Origin: Acidobacteriota bacterium | GTDB lineage: Bacteria; Actinomycetota; Acidimicrobiia; Spongiisociales; UBA5794 | DNA length: 5,497 nt | Assembly (NCBI GenBank): GCA_004356175.1 | Contig: SMXV01000128.1 | Location: 1 to 5,497 of the forward strand | Direction: 5' to 3' | Part shown: one piece after another, positions 1 to 4,623 of the stretch | Position numbering within the stretch: the stretch's first letter is position 1 | Layout: each line of letters starts with the position of its first letter | The notes under the pieces: model-generated | The model's input: the letters and a program-made list of their open reading frames with translations, nothing else | Databases searched by the model: none | Told to the model about the DNA's origin: nothing | Made by a program: the position numbers and the translations under genes

Positions 1-84
1 GGTTTACCCGTCCACAGGCAGTGTGAACAGATAGCAGGTTGTCCACGGTGAGGAGAGTGTTGGTGATGGTCCTGTGGAGAACTG
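1..84. promoter_or_regulatory. DnaA-box-like cluster downstream of dnaA, possible edge of oriC
   Basis: No coding region is supported here. Four 9-mers resemble the DnaA box (TTATCCACA, or the actinobacterial form TTGTCCACA). They are CCGTCCACA at 8-16, TGTGAACAG at 22-30 (reverse orientation), TTGTCCACG at 39-47 and TGTGGAGAA at 73-81 (reverse, reads TTCTCCACA). The third and fourth each match one consensus form at 8 of 9 positions; the first two match at 7 of 9. In Actinomycetota the gap between dnaA and dnaN commonly holds oriC with many degenerate boxes, and the divergent rpmH side in this window fits that layout. Only the edge is visible, and no AT-rich unwinding element or dnaN is in view, so the origin call is an inference. 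Confidence 0.5.
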
Positions 85-1473
85 TCATGTTGTCCTCAGC
101 TCCTGAGTGATGTCCGTGACCTCATCGAAAATGGATTTATCCGTCTGAATCAGTCCAGTGATCTTGTGGACCGCGTGCATCACCGTTGTGTGATCGCGTC
201 CGCCAAACGCCTCTCCGATCCTCGGTAGAGAGAGTCCTGTTAGTTCGCGACAGATGTACATGGCAACTTGGCGTTGACGAGCAAGCGGCTGCTTTCGTGA
301 CGGTCCTGTCATCTCTGTTTCGCTGATCGCGTAGTACGACGACACTGTTGAGATGATCGAACCTGCCGTGAGAGGCTTGGAGGATCTTCTGCCGACAATA
401 TCTCGAAGTACATTTGACGCAAGCTCGAGTGTCACGGGCTCATGGGTCAACGTCGAGAATGCTGTCACTCTGGTGAGAGCCCCTTCGAGTTCCCTGATGT
501 TGTCAGCCACGTTTTCGGCGATGAATTCAAGGACCTCAGCAGGCACATGTGTCGGGTTTGTGGACGCGTTCTTCCGCAGAATCGCAATCCTCGTTTCAAC
601 ATCAGGGCTCTGGATGTCTGTTGTGAGTCCCCACTCAAACCGGCTGCGAAGGCGATCCTCAAGTGTTCGAAGTTCTTTTGGCGGCCTGTCGGACGAAATG
701 ACCATCTGGTTGCCAGCTTCATACAACGAGTTGAAGGTGTGGAAGAACTCCTCCAGTATCTGCTCCTTGCGCTCAAAGAATTGAACATCATCGAGAAGAA
801 GAAGATTGACCTTGCGGTACCGCGACTTGAAGTCATCCATCCGTTTGCGTCGAATGGAGTTGATGAAATCGTTGAAGAAGGACTCGGACGTCACATATCG
901 CACAATGGCTCCTGGATCGAGCTCGAGACGATGCTGACCAACAGCATGTAGCAGATGCGTCTTGCCGAGACCAGATCCCGCGTAGATGAAGAGGGGGTTG
1001 TAGTGGAGCCCTGGCTGTTCGGCAACCGCTTGTGCCGCGGCGTGAGCAAAACGATTGGACTGACCAACGACAAAATTCTCAAAGGAGTATCTGGCGACAA
1101 GGTTCGATGTGTCTCGGCGATTCGGAGCAGTGCCGATCATTGTGGGGGCTGAGGAACCAAGGGTTGGCTGGTATGGGGCTGGTGGTTCTGGCTGCAACTC
1201 AACCGGATGCGTGGTCACGGTTATCACGACATCGAATGGCTCAGGCCACACAGAACTGGCTATTTCTCGAACCTGGTGGGTGTAGTTGTCTGAGACCCAC
1301 GAGGCGTTGAACCGGTTTGGCGCAACCAAGCTCAGTCCTGCATCCTCAAAAGTCACCGAAAGGGGCTTAATCCACGTCTCCCACTTCGCCACACCGATGA
1401 CATCGCGGAGGCGGCTATGGAAAAGATCGATCTGAGAGTTTGTTGTTTCTGTCGGGATCTGTGTGATTCCCAC
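85..1473 (-). CDS. dnaA: Chromosomal replication initiator protein DnaA
   Basis: DnaA is the AAA+ ATPase that binds DnaA boxes at oriC, opens the duplex and loads helicase. Counting from the GTG at 1473 (462 residues, usual family length), domain I spans about 14-95 (WxTWIKPL), and a short proline-rich linker follows to about 125. The AAA+ core then has Walker A AGSGLGKT (165-172), Walker B LLLLDDV (224-230), sensor 1 VISSDRP (258-264), the arginine-finger region RLRSRF (R278) and sensor 2 NIRELEG (R327). Domain IV contains the DNA-binding signature GGRDHTT (424-430). The open frame extends upstream to a TTG at 1503. I prefer GTG 1473 because GGAG lies nine bases before it (minus strand, 1486-1483), while the TTG has no clear ribosome binding site; the longer form would be 472 residues. 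One oddity is that the first Walker A glycine is alanine. DnaA boxes just upstream suggest autoregulation. Confidence 0.97.
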   Translation of the reverse strand: MGITQIPTETTNSQIDLFHSRLRDVIGVAKWETWIKPLSVTFEDAGLSLVAPNRFNASWVSDNYTHQVREIASSVWPEPFDVVITVTTHPVELQPEPPAPYQPTLGSSAPTMIGTAPNRRDTSNLVARYSFENFVVGQSNRFAHAAAQAVAEQPGLHYNPLFIYAGSGLGKTHLLHAVGQHRLELDPGAIVRYVTSESFFNDFINSIRRKRMDDFKSRYRKVNLLLLDDVQFFERKEQILEEFFHTFNSLYEAGNQMVISSDRPPKELRTLEDRLRSRFEWGLTTDIQSPDVETRIAILRKNASTNPTHVPAEVLEFIAENVADNIRELEGALTRVTAFSTLTHEPVTLELASNVLRDIVGRRSSKPLTAGSIISTVSSYYAISETEMTGPSRKQPLARQRQVAMYICRELTGLSLPRIGEAFGGRDHTTVMHAVHKITGLIQTDKSIFDEVTDITQELRTT

Positions 1474-1513
1474 GTATGTCGTCTCCAACGTCTCTGCGCC
1501 CAATCAATAAAAA

Positions 1514-1546
1514 CTATCCACACACCTATCCACAGCATGTGGAGAA
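1514..1546. promoter_or_regulatory. Array of three DnaA boxes upstream of dnaA
   Basis: CTATCCACA occurs at 1514-1522 and again at 1526-1534, and TGTGGAGAA (TTCTCCACA in reverse) occurs at 1538-1546. Each matches TTATCCACA at 8 of 9 positions. The boxes start exactly 12 bp apart, with 3-bp gaps. They lie in the leader or promoter region of dnaA, where DnaA binding represses its own gene in several bacteria. They could also be part of a bipartite origin with the boxes on the other side of dnaA. The box match is seen directly; the role is inferred. Confidence 0.75.
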
Positions 1547-1581
1547 AATGAACCGATGCGGACGGCAACCACATCGGATCT

Positions 1582-1619
1582 ATTGCCAAAAGAGAAGTGC
1601 GGATGTCCGCGATGGCAAT
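1582..1619 (-). other. Nested inverted repeat in the probable dnaA leader
   Basis: ATTGCC at 1582-1587 is the exact reverse complement of GGCAAT at 1614-1619. Inside this pair, GCGGA at 1599-1603 pairs with TCCGC at 1606-1610 around a 2-base centre. If dnaA transcription starts near 1620, this structure would form at the very 5' end of the dnaA mRNA. The inner loop of two bases is too small for a standard RNA hairpin unless one pair opens, so it may instead be a DNA dyad bound by a protein. Confidence 0.35.
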
Positions 1620-1626
1620 GAGTGAA

Positions 1627-1656
1627 AGCATAGGAACCGTCCCGAATACAACTCAA
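1627..1656 (-). promoter_or_regulatory. Candidate dnaA promoter
   Basis: On the minus strand, TTGAGT (1656-1651) and TATGCT (1632-1627) are separated by 18 bases. Each matches the housekeeping -35 or -10 consensus at 4 of 6 positions. The predicted start is near 1620, giving a leader of about 120-150 bases that contains the three DnaA boxes. This is a weak match, chosen because no better pair is apparent between it and the start codon. Confidence 0.35.
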
Positions 1657-1866
1657 GAGTGAGAAATTCGCGACTACCGCAACGTGTCTCGGTGACACCA
1701 ATCGGCTGAAAGCCCAAGCGCTGGTTGGGGTATTGGCAGGCGCAGATGTTCTGGTGGCGGCGGAGGTTCCTCGACTTAGGTCAAAATCGGTCTATTGTGT
1801 CTTTCGCGAGGCCTTCCTAGTTTTCGCGTGCTGCGAGGACGCAGTCGGTTTCTCGTGACACTCTCC

Positions 1867-1872
1867 TAGAAT
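1867..1872 (+). promoter_or_regulatory. Candidate -10 box of the rpmH operon promoter
   Basis: TAGAAT matches TATAAT at 5 of 6 positions and lies 60 bases before the rpmH start codon. No good -35 hexamer sits at 16-18 bases upstream (the sequence there is close to GTCGGTT). TGACA at 1856-1860 is too near to serve as one. The same TAGAATG heptamer recurs upstream of rsmG (4595-4601), which supports it as a real promoter element in this genome. Predicted transcription start is near 1879. Confidence 0.5.
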
Positions 1873-1879
1873 GCACTCG

Positions 1880-1898
1880 TTCCGCGTGAGACGCGGAA
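1880..1898 (+). other. Hairpin at the 5' end of the rpmH leader
   Basis: TTCCGCG (1880-1886) and CGCGGAA (1892-1898) form a perfect 7-bp stem around the 5-base loop TGAGA. No T-tract follows, so it does not look like a terminator. It would lie at the very start of the rpmH transcript if the -10 box at 1867 is right. Such a 5' hairpin could stabilise the mRNA or bind a regulator. The stem is seen directly; the role is inferred. Confidence 0.45.
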
Positions 1899-1932
1899 TT
1901 GCCGCGACTTCCCCAGTGATGGACACCTCATA

Positions 1933-2067
1933 ATGAAACGCACATTCCAACCGAACAACCGCCGCCGCAAGCGCAAGCATGGCTTCCGTGGACGCATGAG
2001 AACTCGCGAAGGTCGCGCCCTGCTCAAGCGACGCCGCAATAAGGGTCGCGCAAGACTGTCCGCCTAG
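1933..2067 (+). CDS. rpmH: 50S ribosomal protein L34
   Basis: This short gene encodes a 44-residue, very basic protein beginning MKRTFQPNNRRRKRKHGFR and ending RRRNKGRARLSA, the hallmark sequence of bacterial L34 over its full length. L34 is a small protein of the large ribosomal subunit, buried in 23S rRNA. The ATG at 1933 is fixed by the conserved MKRTFQP start. The ribosome binding site is weak (GGA at 1921-1923, about ten bases upstream). The TAG stop overlaps the GTG of rnpA by one base, so the two are probably translationally linked. It is the first gene of the plus-strand operon, with a candidate promoter at 1867 and a leader hairpin at 1880-1898. Confidence 0.97.
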   Translation: MKRTFQPNNRRRKRKHGFRGRMRTREGRALLKRRRNKGRARLSA

Positions 2068-2426
2068 TGCTCGCCGAATCAGTGCCCACCTACGTTTCTC
2101 TCCGATCTGACGCCCGGTTTCAACAGGTATACCGCCAGGGTGAGCAGAAGCGCGCCGGCGGAATCTCGATTATTCAACTCGAGAACGAAGCCCGAACCCC
2201 CGAGGTCGGATTTGTGGTGGGAAAGAGGGTCGGAGGTGCGGTTGTGCGCAACCGAGCCAAACGACGTCTGAGAGAGGCGATTCGTAGAGTCGACCTGTCT
2301 CCGCACACAACGTACATAGTGATAGCAGACCGCTCGGTTGTCACGGCCGGATTCGGACGATTGGTCTCGTGGGTTGAACAGGGGACCAAAGCAGGAACGC
2401 ACCTCTCGGACGAGGGCAACACATGA
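2067..2426 (+). CDS. rnpA: Ribonuclease P protein component
   Basis: This is the protein subunit of RNase P, which assists the catalytic RNA in removing the 5' leader from pre-tRNAs. The 119-residue product is basic and of normal family length. It has the N-terminal LRSDARFQQVYRQG segment (12-25), a central beta-rich part with VGFVVGKRVGGAVVRN (47-62), and the RNR signature RNRAKRRLREAIRR (61-74), which binds RNase P RNA. The start is GTG at 2067, overlapping the rpmH stop; a second GTG at 2082 would remove five residues and still keep all motifs. The gene ends in an ATGA overlap with yidD. Pairing of rnpA with rpmH is nearly universal in bacteria. Confidence 0.95.
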   Translation: MLAESVPTYVSLRSDARFQQVYRQGEQKRAGGISIIQLENEARTPEVGFVVGKRVGGAVVRNRAKRRLREAIRRVDLSPHTTYIVIADRSVVTAGFGRLVSWVEQGTKAGTHLSDEGNT

Positions 2427-2710
2427 GCGCCAAGGCCAAACGCCGCACTGGTCCGGTTGCTTTCCTGATACTTCTCATCGTCCGTGCGTACCAGAAGGTG
2501 CTCTCACCCCTCTCCGGCCAGAACTGTCGATATGCCCCGTCCTGCTCGCACTACACATATGAGGCGATCGAAATCCACGGCGCCCTGAAGGGGAGCTGGC
2601 TCGGCATGAAGCGGATCGGTCGTTGTCACCCATTTCACGAGGGCGGTTTTGATCCCGTTCCCGGATCGCCCGATTCGCTCGCCCAAAATTCACAAAGGGG
2701 AACAACGTGA
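2423..2710 (+). CDS. yidD: Membrane protein insertion efficiency factor YidD
   Basis: YidD is a small, membrane-associated protein that improves insertion of proteins by YidC; its exact mechanism is unsettled. The 95-residue product has a basic N-terminus, then a hydrophobic, probably amphipathic segment FLILLIVRAYQKVLSPLSG (14-32). The family signature follows: C35-R-Y-x-P-S-C41-S-x-Y, then KGSWLGMKRIGRCHPFHEGGFDPVP (56-80) with C68. The three cysteines are conserved in the family. GAGGG at 2412-2416 provides a ribosome binding site six bases before the ATG. The gene overlaps rnpA by four bases (ATGA) and yidC by four (GTGA), as expected for a tightly coupled operon. Confidence 0.94.
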   Translation: MSAKAKRRTGPVAFLILLIVRAYQKVLSPLSGQNCRYAPSCSHYTYEAIEIHGALKGSWLGMKRIGRCHPFHEGGFDPVPGSPDSLAQNSQRGTT

Positions 2711-3606
2711 ACCCGTGGACACTGCTCCAATCTGCACTCGGAACCTCTCTGGCGTTCTTCTACGACATCATTCCTGAGTACGGGATCGCAATCATACTGC
2801 TTACTATTGCTGTTAGTTTGCTGCTATTCCCCCTAACTGTCAAGCAGACGCGATCGATGAGGGGAATGTCTGAGATACAGCCAGAGGTCAAGAAGCTTCA
2901 GAAGGAGTTCAAAGGAGACAGGGAGGAGCTCAACAAACGCCTCCAAGCGCTCTACAAGGACAACGGTGTCAACCCCGCTGCCGGTTGTCTGCCCATGATT
3001 GTACAGATGCCCATCTGGTTCGCCCTCTACAGGGTGCTGTGGCAGGGAAACGGAGTGCCAGAGGACTCCGCGCTCGGAGAAGTATTTCGCGTCACGAGTG
3101 AGGCGCTTGAGGCCGGAAAGGCCATCACTGACCCGATTTTCGATTCAGTGACGTTGCTTGGCATGAACCTCAGGGTGAAACCTTCTGAGGCTGTAAGCCT
3201 CGACAACCTTGCTGGATCCATCTCCTACATCTTGTTGATTGCGCTCATCATGGGCGCAGGCTTCTACCAGCAGCGTCAGATGACACGCAAGAAGAAGCCG
3301 ACAGAGGGCCAGGAGGAACAGTCGAACCAGATGCAGAGCATCCAGAACGTAATGAAGTTCATGCCCATAATATTCGGCTTTATTTCGTGGAACCTCGTTG
3401 CAGGCCTTGGAGTCTATTTCGCCACCTCGAACAGTTTTCGCATAGCGCAGCAGGCGGTCATTCTCAGAATGGGTGACGGCGACGATACAGGCAAGAAGGC
3501 CGAGATCGACTCGGAACGCCCGCCAGATGAGCCGAACAACAGCGACAAGGGGAACGGTCCCAGCCAGCATGCGAGTAAGAAACGCAACCGCAGAAGAAGG
3601 AAGTGA
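2707..3606 (+). CDS. yidC: Membrane protein insertase YidC/Oxa1/SpoIIIJ family
   Basis: YidC inserts and folds inner-membrane proteins, alone or with SecYEG. The 299-residue product is the short form found in Gram-positive bacteria, without the large periplasmic domain of E. coli YidC. TM1 is about 24-43, followed by PLTVKQTRSM and a charged cytoplasmic helical hairpin (55-88). GCLPMIVQMPIWFALYRVL (93-111) is the characteristic TM2 motif. Further membrane segments lie at about 170-187, 216-230 and 230-251. The tail is hydrophilic and ends in KKRNRRRRK, suited to ribosome binding. I see no lipobox. Position 37 is serine (AGT, 2815-2817), where family members usually have the groove arginine. 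The start is GTG, with AAAGGGG at 2694-2700 as ribosome binding site. yidD lies directly upstream and jag directly downstream. Confidence 0.95.
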   Translation: MNPWTLLQSALGTSLAFFYDIIPEYGIAIILLTIAVSLLLFPLTVKQTRSMRGMSEIQPEVKKLQKEFKGDREELNKRLQALYKDNGVNPAAGCLPMIVQMPIWFALYRVLWQGNGVPEDSALGEVFRVTSEALEAGKAITDPIFDSVTLLGMNLRVKPSEAVSLDNLAGSISYILLIALIMGAGFYQQRQMTRKKKPTEGQEEQSNQMQSIQNVMKFMPIIFGFISWNLVAGLGVYFATSNSFRIAQQAVILRMGDGDDTGKKAEIDSERPPDEPNNSDKGNGPSQHASKKRNRRRRK

Positions 3607-3610
3607 CCGC

Positions 3611-4474
3611 ATGGATTGGGTAGAGGTAGAGAGTGCAACCGTCGACGAGGCAGTGGAACTCGCTTTGAAGGAGTTCGGCCTACAGTCAAAAGAGGATGTC
3701 AACGTCGAGGTCATCCAGGAGCCGAAGGTAGGATTTCTGGGGATGGGCGGCAAGGATGCGATTGTTCGAGTCACTCGCGCGCCGAAGCGGCGTAAGCGCC
3801 GGAGAAGTCGCAACCGAACAGGTAGGAGTAAGGATTCGACGAACGGCGCACGGGACAGCGCCCCACGCCAGGACAAGCAGGGACGGAACAGTAAACCCAA
3901 GCAGGACAAGCAGAAAAGCACGCCAACCAAGAAGCCGCGTGAGGAGAAACAGGTGTCTACATCAGAACAGGACAGAGCTCAGGAACGTACCGACGACCGC
4001 CCAGAACAGGCCCCAATCGAGCAGCAGGCGGAGGTTGCGGCGGGATTCATCTCTGGTCTCCTTGATGCGTTTGGTCTCGAAGGCACGGTTGAAACCCGCA
4101 TTGAGGAAGACGTGCTGTATATAGAAGTCGAAGGCTCCCAAACGGAAGCCCTTGTTGGTCCGAAGGGATCAGTCATGCAGTCGGTGCACGAACTCACTCG
4201 TACGGTTGTTCAAAGAAAGACCTACGGCGCACCCCGTATGAGGATTGATATAGCGGGATACAGGGCTCGCAGACGTGAAGCCCTGACGATCTACGCCGGG
4301 CAGCTTGCGGAGCAGGTCATCGATGAAAAAGATGAGATCATGCTCGAGCCCATGAACGCGGCAGATCGTAAGGTGGTGCACGATGCCGTCTCCAGTATTT
4401 CGGGGGTCCGTTCATTCTCCGAAGGGGACGAGCCTCGGCGTTCCGTCGTACTTTCGTACGTCTCGGACGAGTGA
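3611..4474 (+). CDS. jag: Jag/KhpB RNA-binding protein (Jag-N, KH and R3H domains)
   Basis: Jag (KhpB, EloR) is a cytoplasmic RNA-binding protein linked in Gram-positive bacteria to cell elongation and division control, often with KhpA as partner. The 287-residue product has a Jag-N domain at 1-57 (MDWVEVESATVDEAVELAL, with KVGFLGMGGKDA at 39-50). A very basic, disordered linker spans about 58-135 and contains QDKQ twice, encoded by a 12-base direct repeat at 3869-3880 and 3902-3913. A KH domain follows at about 142-217 with the GPKG loop at 183-186, then an R3H domain at about 220-285 with R253 and H257 in RKVVH. The frame is open upstream of 3611, inside yidC, but the ATG at 3611 begins the conserved domain and has AAGG at 3597-3600 ten bases before it. 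It is the last gene before the terminator. Confidence 0.93.
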   Translation: MDWVEVESATVDEAVELALKEFGLQSKEDVNVEVIQEPKVGFLGMGGKDAIVRVTRAPKRRKRRRSRNRTGRSKDSTNGARDSAPRQDKQGRNSKPKQDKQKSTPTKKPREEKQVSTSEQDRAQERTDDRPEQAPIEQQAEVAAGFISGLLDAFGLEGTVETRIEEDVLYIEVEGSQTEALVGPKGSVMQSVHELTRTVVQRKTYGAPRMRIDIAGYRARRREALTIYAGQLAEQVIDEKDEIMLEPMNAADRKVVHDAVSSISGVRSFSEGDEPRRSVVLSYVSDE

Positions 4475-4516
4475 GTTCGACGCACAGGCGAGATAGCAAC
4501 GAGCATCACCGAAACT

Positions 4517-4562
4517 ACATAAGAAGACCGAGGCAGACGCCGCCTCGGTCTTCTTATGTTTC
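4517..4562 (+). terminator. Hairpin terminator after jag
   Basis: A perfect 18-bp inverted repeat pairs 4517-4534 with 4542-4559 around a 7-base loop (AGACGCC). The core stem GACCGAGGC/GCCTCGGTC (4526-4534, 4542-4550) is GC-rich. It is flanked by an A-rich left arm (ACATAAGAA) and a T-rich right arm (TTCTTATGTTT). This suits Rho-independent termination of the rpmH-jag operon and, being nearly symmetric, possibly in both directions. The T-tract is interrupted, so efficiency is uncertain. The right arm overlaps the first parS by three bases. Confidence 0.8.
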
Positions 4563-4572
4563 ACGTGAAACA
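4557..4572. promoter_or_regulatory. parS: parS centromere site 1
   Basis: TGTTTCACGTGAAACA is a perfect 16-bp palindrome identical to the widely conserved chromosomal parS consensus bound by ParB. ParB loads here, spreads as a CTP-dependent clamp, and works with ParA to segregate newly copied origins. It lies between jag and rsmG, about 0.7 kb upstream of parA, a typical origin-proximal place. Its first three bases are shared with the terminator stem. Confidence 0.95.
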
Positions 4573-4580
4573 GGCAAGCC

Positions 4581-4607
4581 GTCAGTGAGCGAGGTAGAAT
4601 GTCAGTG
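4581..4607 (+). promoter_or_regulatory. Candidate rsmG-parA promoter between the two parS sites
   Basis: TAGAAT at 4595-4600 is a good -10 box, the same hexamer as the one ahead of rpmH. No convincing -35 sits at the normal distance; that position falls at the right end of parS 1. The 7-mer GTCAGTG occurs at 4581-4587 and 4601-4607, exactly 20 bp apart on either side of the -10 box, and could be an operator. The predicted transcription start is near 4607, at the edge of parS 2. Confidence 0.45.
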
Positions 4608-4621
4608 TTTCACGTGAAACC
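4606..4621. promoter_or_regulatory. parS: parS centromere site 2
   Basis: TGTTTCACGTGAAACC matches the 16-bp parS consensus at 15 positions, with the last base C instead of A; the inner 14-bp palindrome is intact. Its centre is 49 bp from that of site 1. It ends two bases before the rsmG start codon, filling the space where a ribosome binding site would normally lie. Bound ParB could therefore affect rsmG-parA transcription as well as segregation. Confidence 0.93.
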
Positions 4622-4623
4622 CT

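Larger units (their letters stand above)
1504..1932. other. Divergent intergenic region between dnaA and rpmH
   Basis: This 429-base stretch has no convincing gene; the short frames crossing it show no recognisable motifs. The dnaA side holds three phased DnaA boxes (1514-1546), a nested inverted repeat (1582-1619) and a weak minus-strand promoter (1627-1656). The rpmH side holds a -10 box (1867-1872) and a leader hairpin (1880-1898). Between them are minor dyads: GTGTC/GACAC at 1684-1688 and 1694-1698, and CTGCG-AGGA-CGCAG at 1831-1844, just upstream of the rpmH -10 box. In 1700-1830 I see no strong feature beyond a poor promoter-like pair (TCGACT at 1771-1776, TATTGT at 1793-1798). Confidence 0.7.

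Noticed and set aside
353..951. Plus-strand open frames of 143 and 169 codons inside dnaA.
   Set aside because: They are antisense to dnaA and give no recognisable protein; the dnaA frame explains the sequence fully.
1501..1520. Possible DnaA-trio element next to the DnaA boxes on the minus strand (TAG TTT TTA TTG).
   Set aside because: Only one of the four triplets fits the trio pattern well, so it does not stand out from ordinary AT-rich sequence.
1691..1699. GGTGACACC as an operator palindrome.
   Set aside because: It is a 9-base near-palindrome with no partner copy and no promoter beside it; chance is sufficient.
1353..1980. Minus-strand open frames of 62 to 92 codons in and around the dnaA-rpmH gap.
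   Set aside because: They are short, lack good ribosome binding sites, show no motif and cross regulatory elements or known genes.
3473..3610. Upstream extension of the jag frame by 46 codons into yidC.
   Set aside because: The conserved Jag-N domain begins at the ATG at 3611, which has a ribosome binding site; the extension overlaps the yidC tail and has no family similarity that I can see.
3145..3930. Long open frame of 261 codons on the minus strand across yidC and jag.
   Set aside because: It is antisense to two well-recognised genes, and its translation is arginine- and leucine-rich with no family motif, typical of a shadow of coding sequence on the other strand.
4557..4621. The repeated GTTTCACGTGAAAC as a CRISPR or transposon repeat.
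   Set aside because: There are only two copies of a perfect palindrome identical to the parS consensus next to parA, so a ParB site is the direct explanation.
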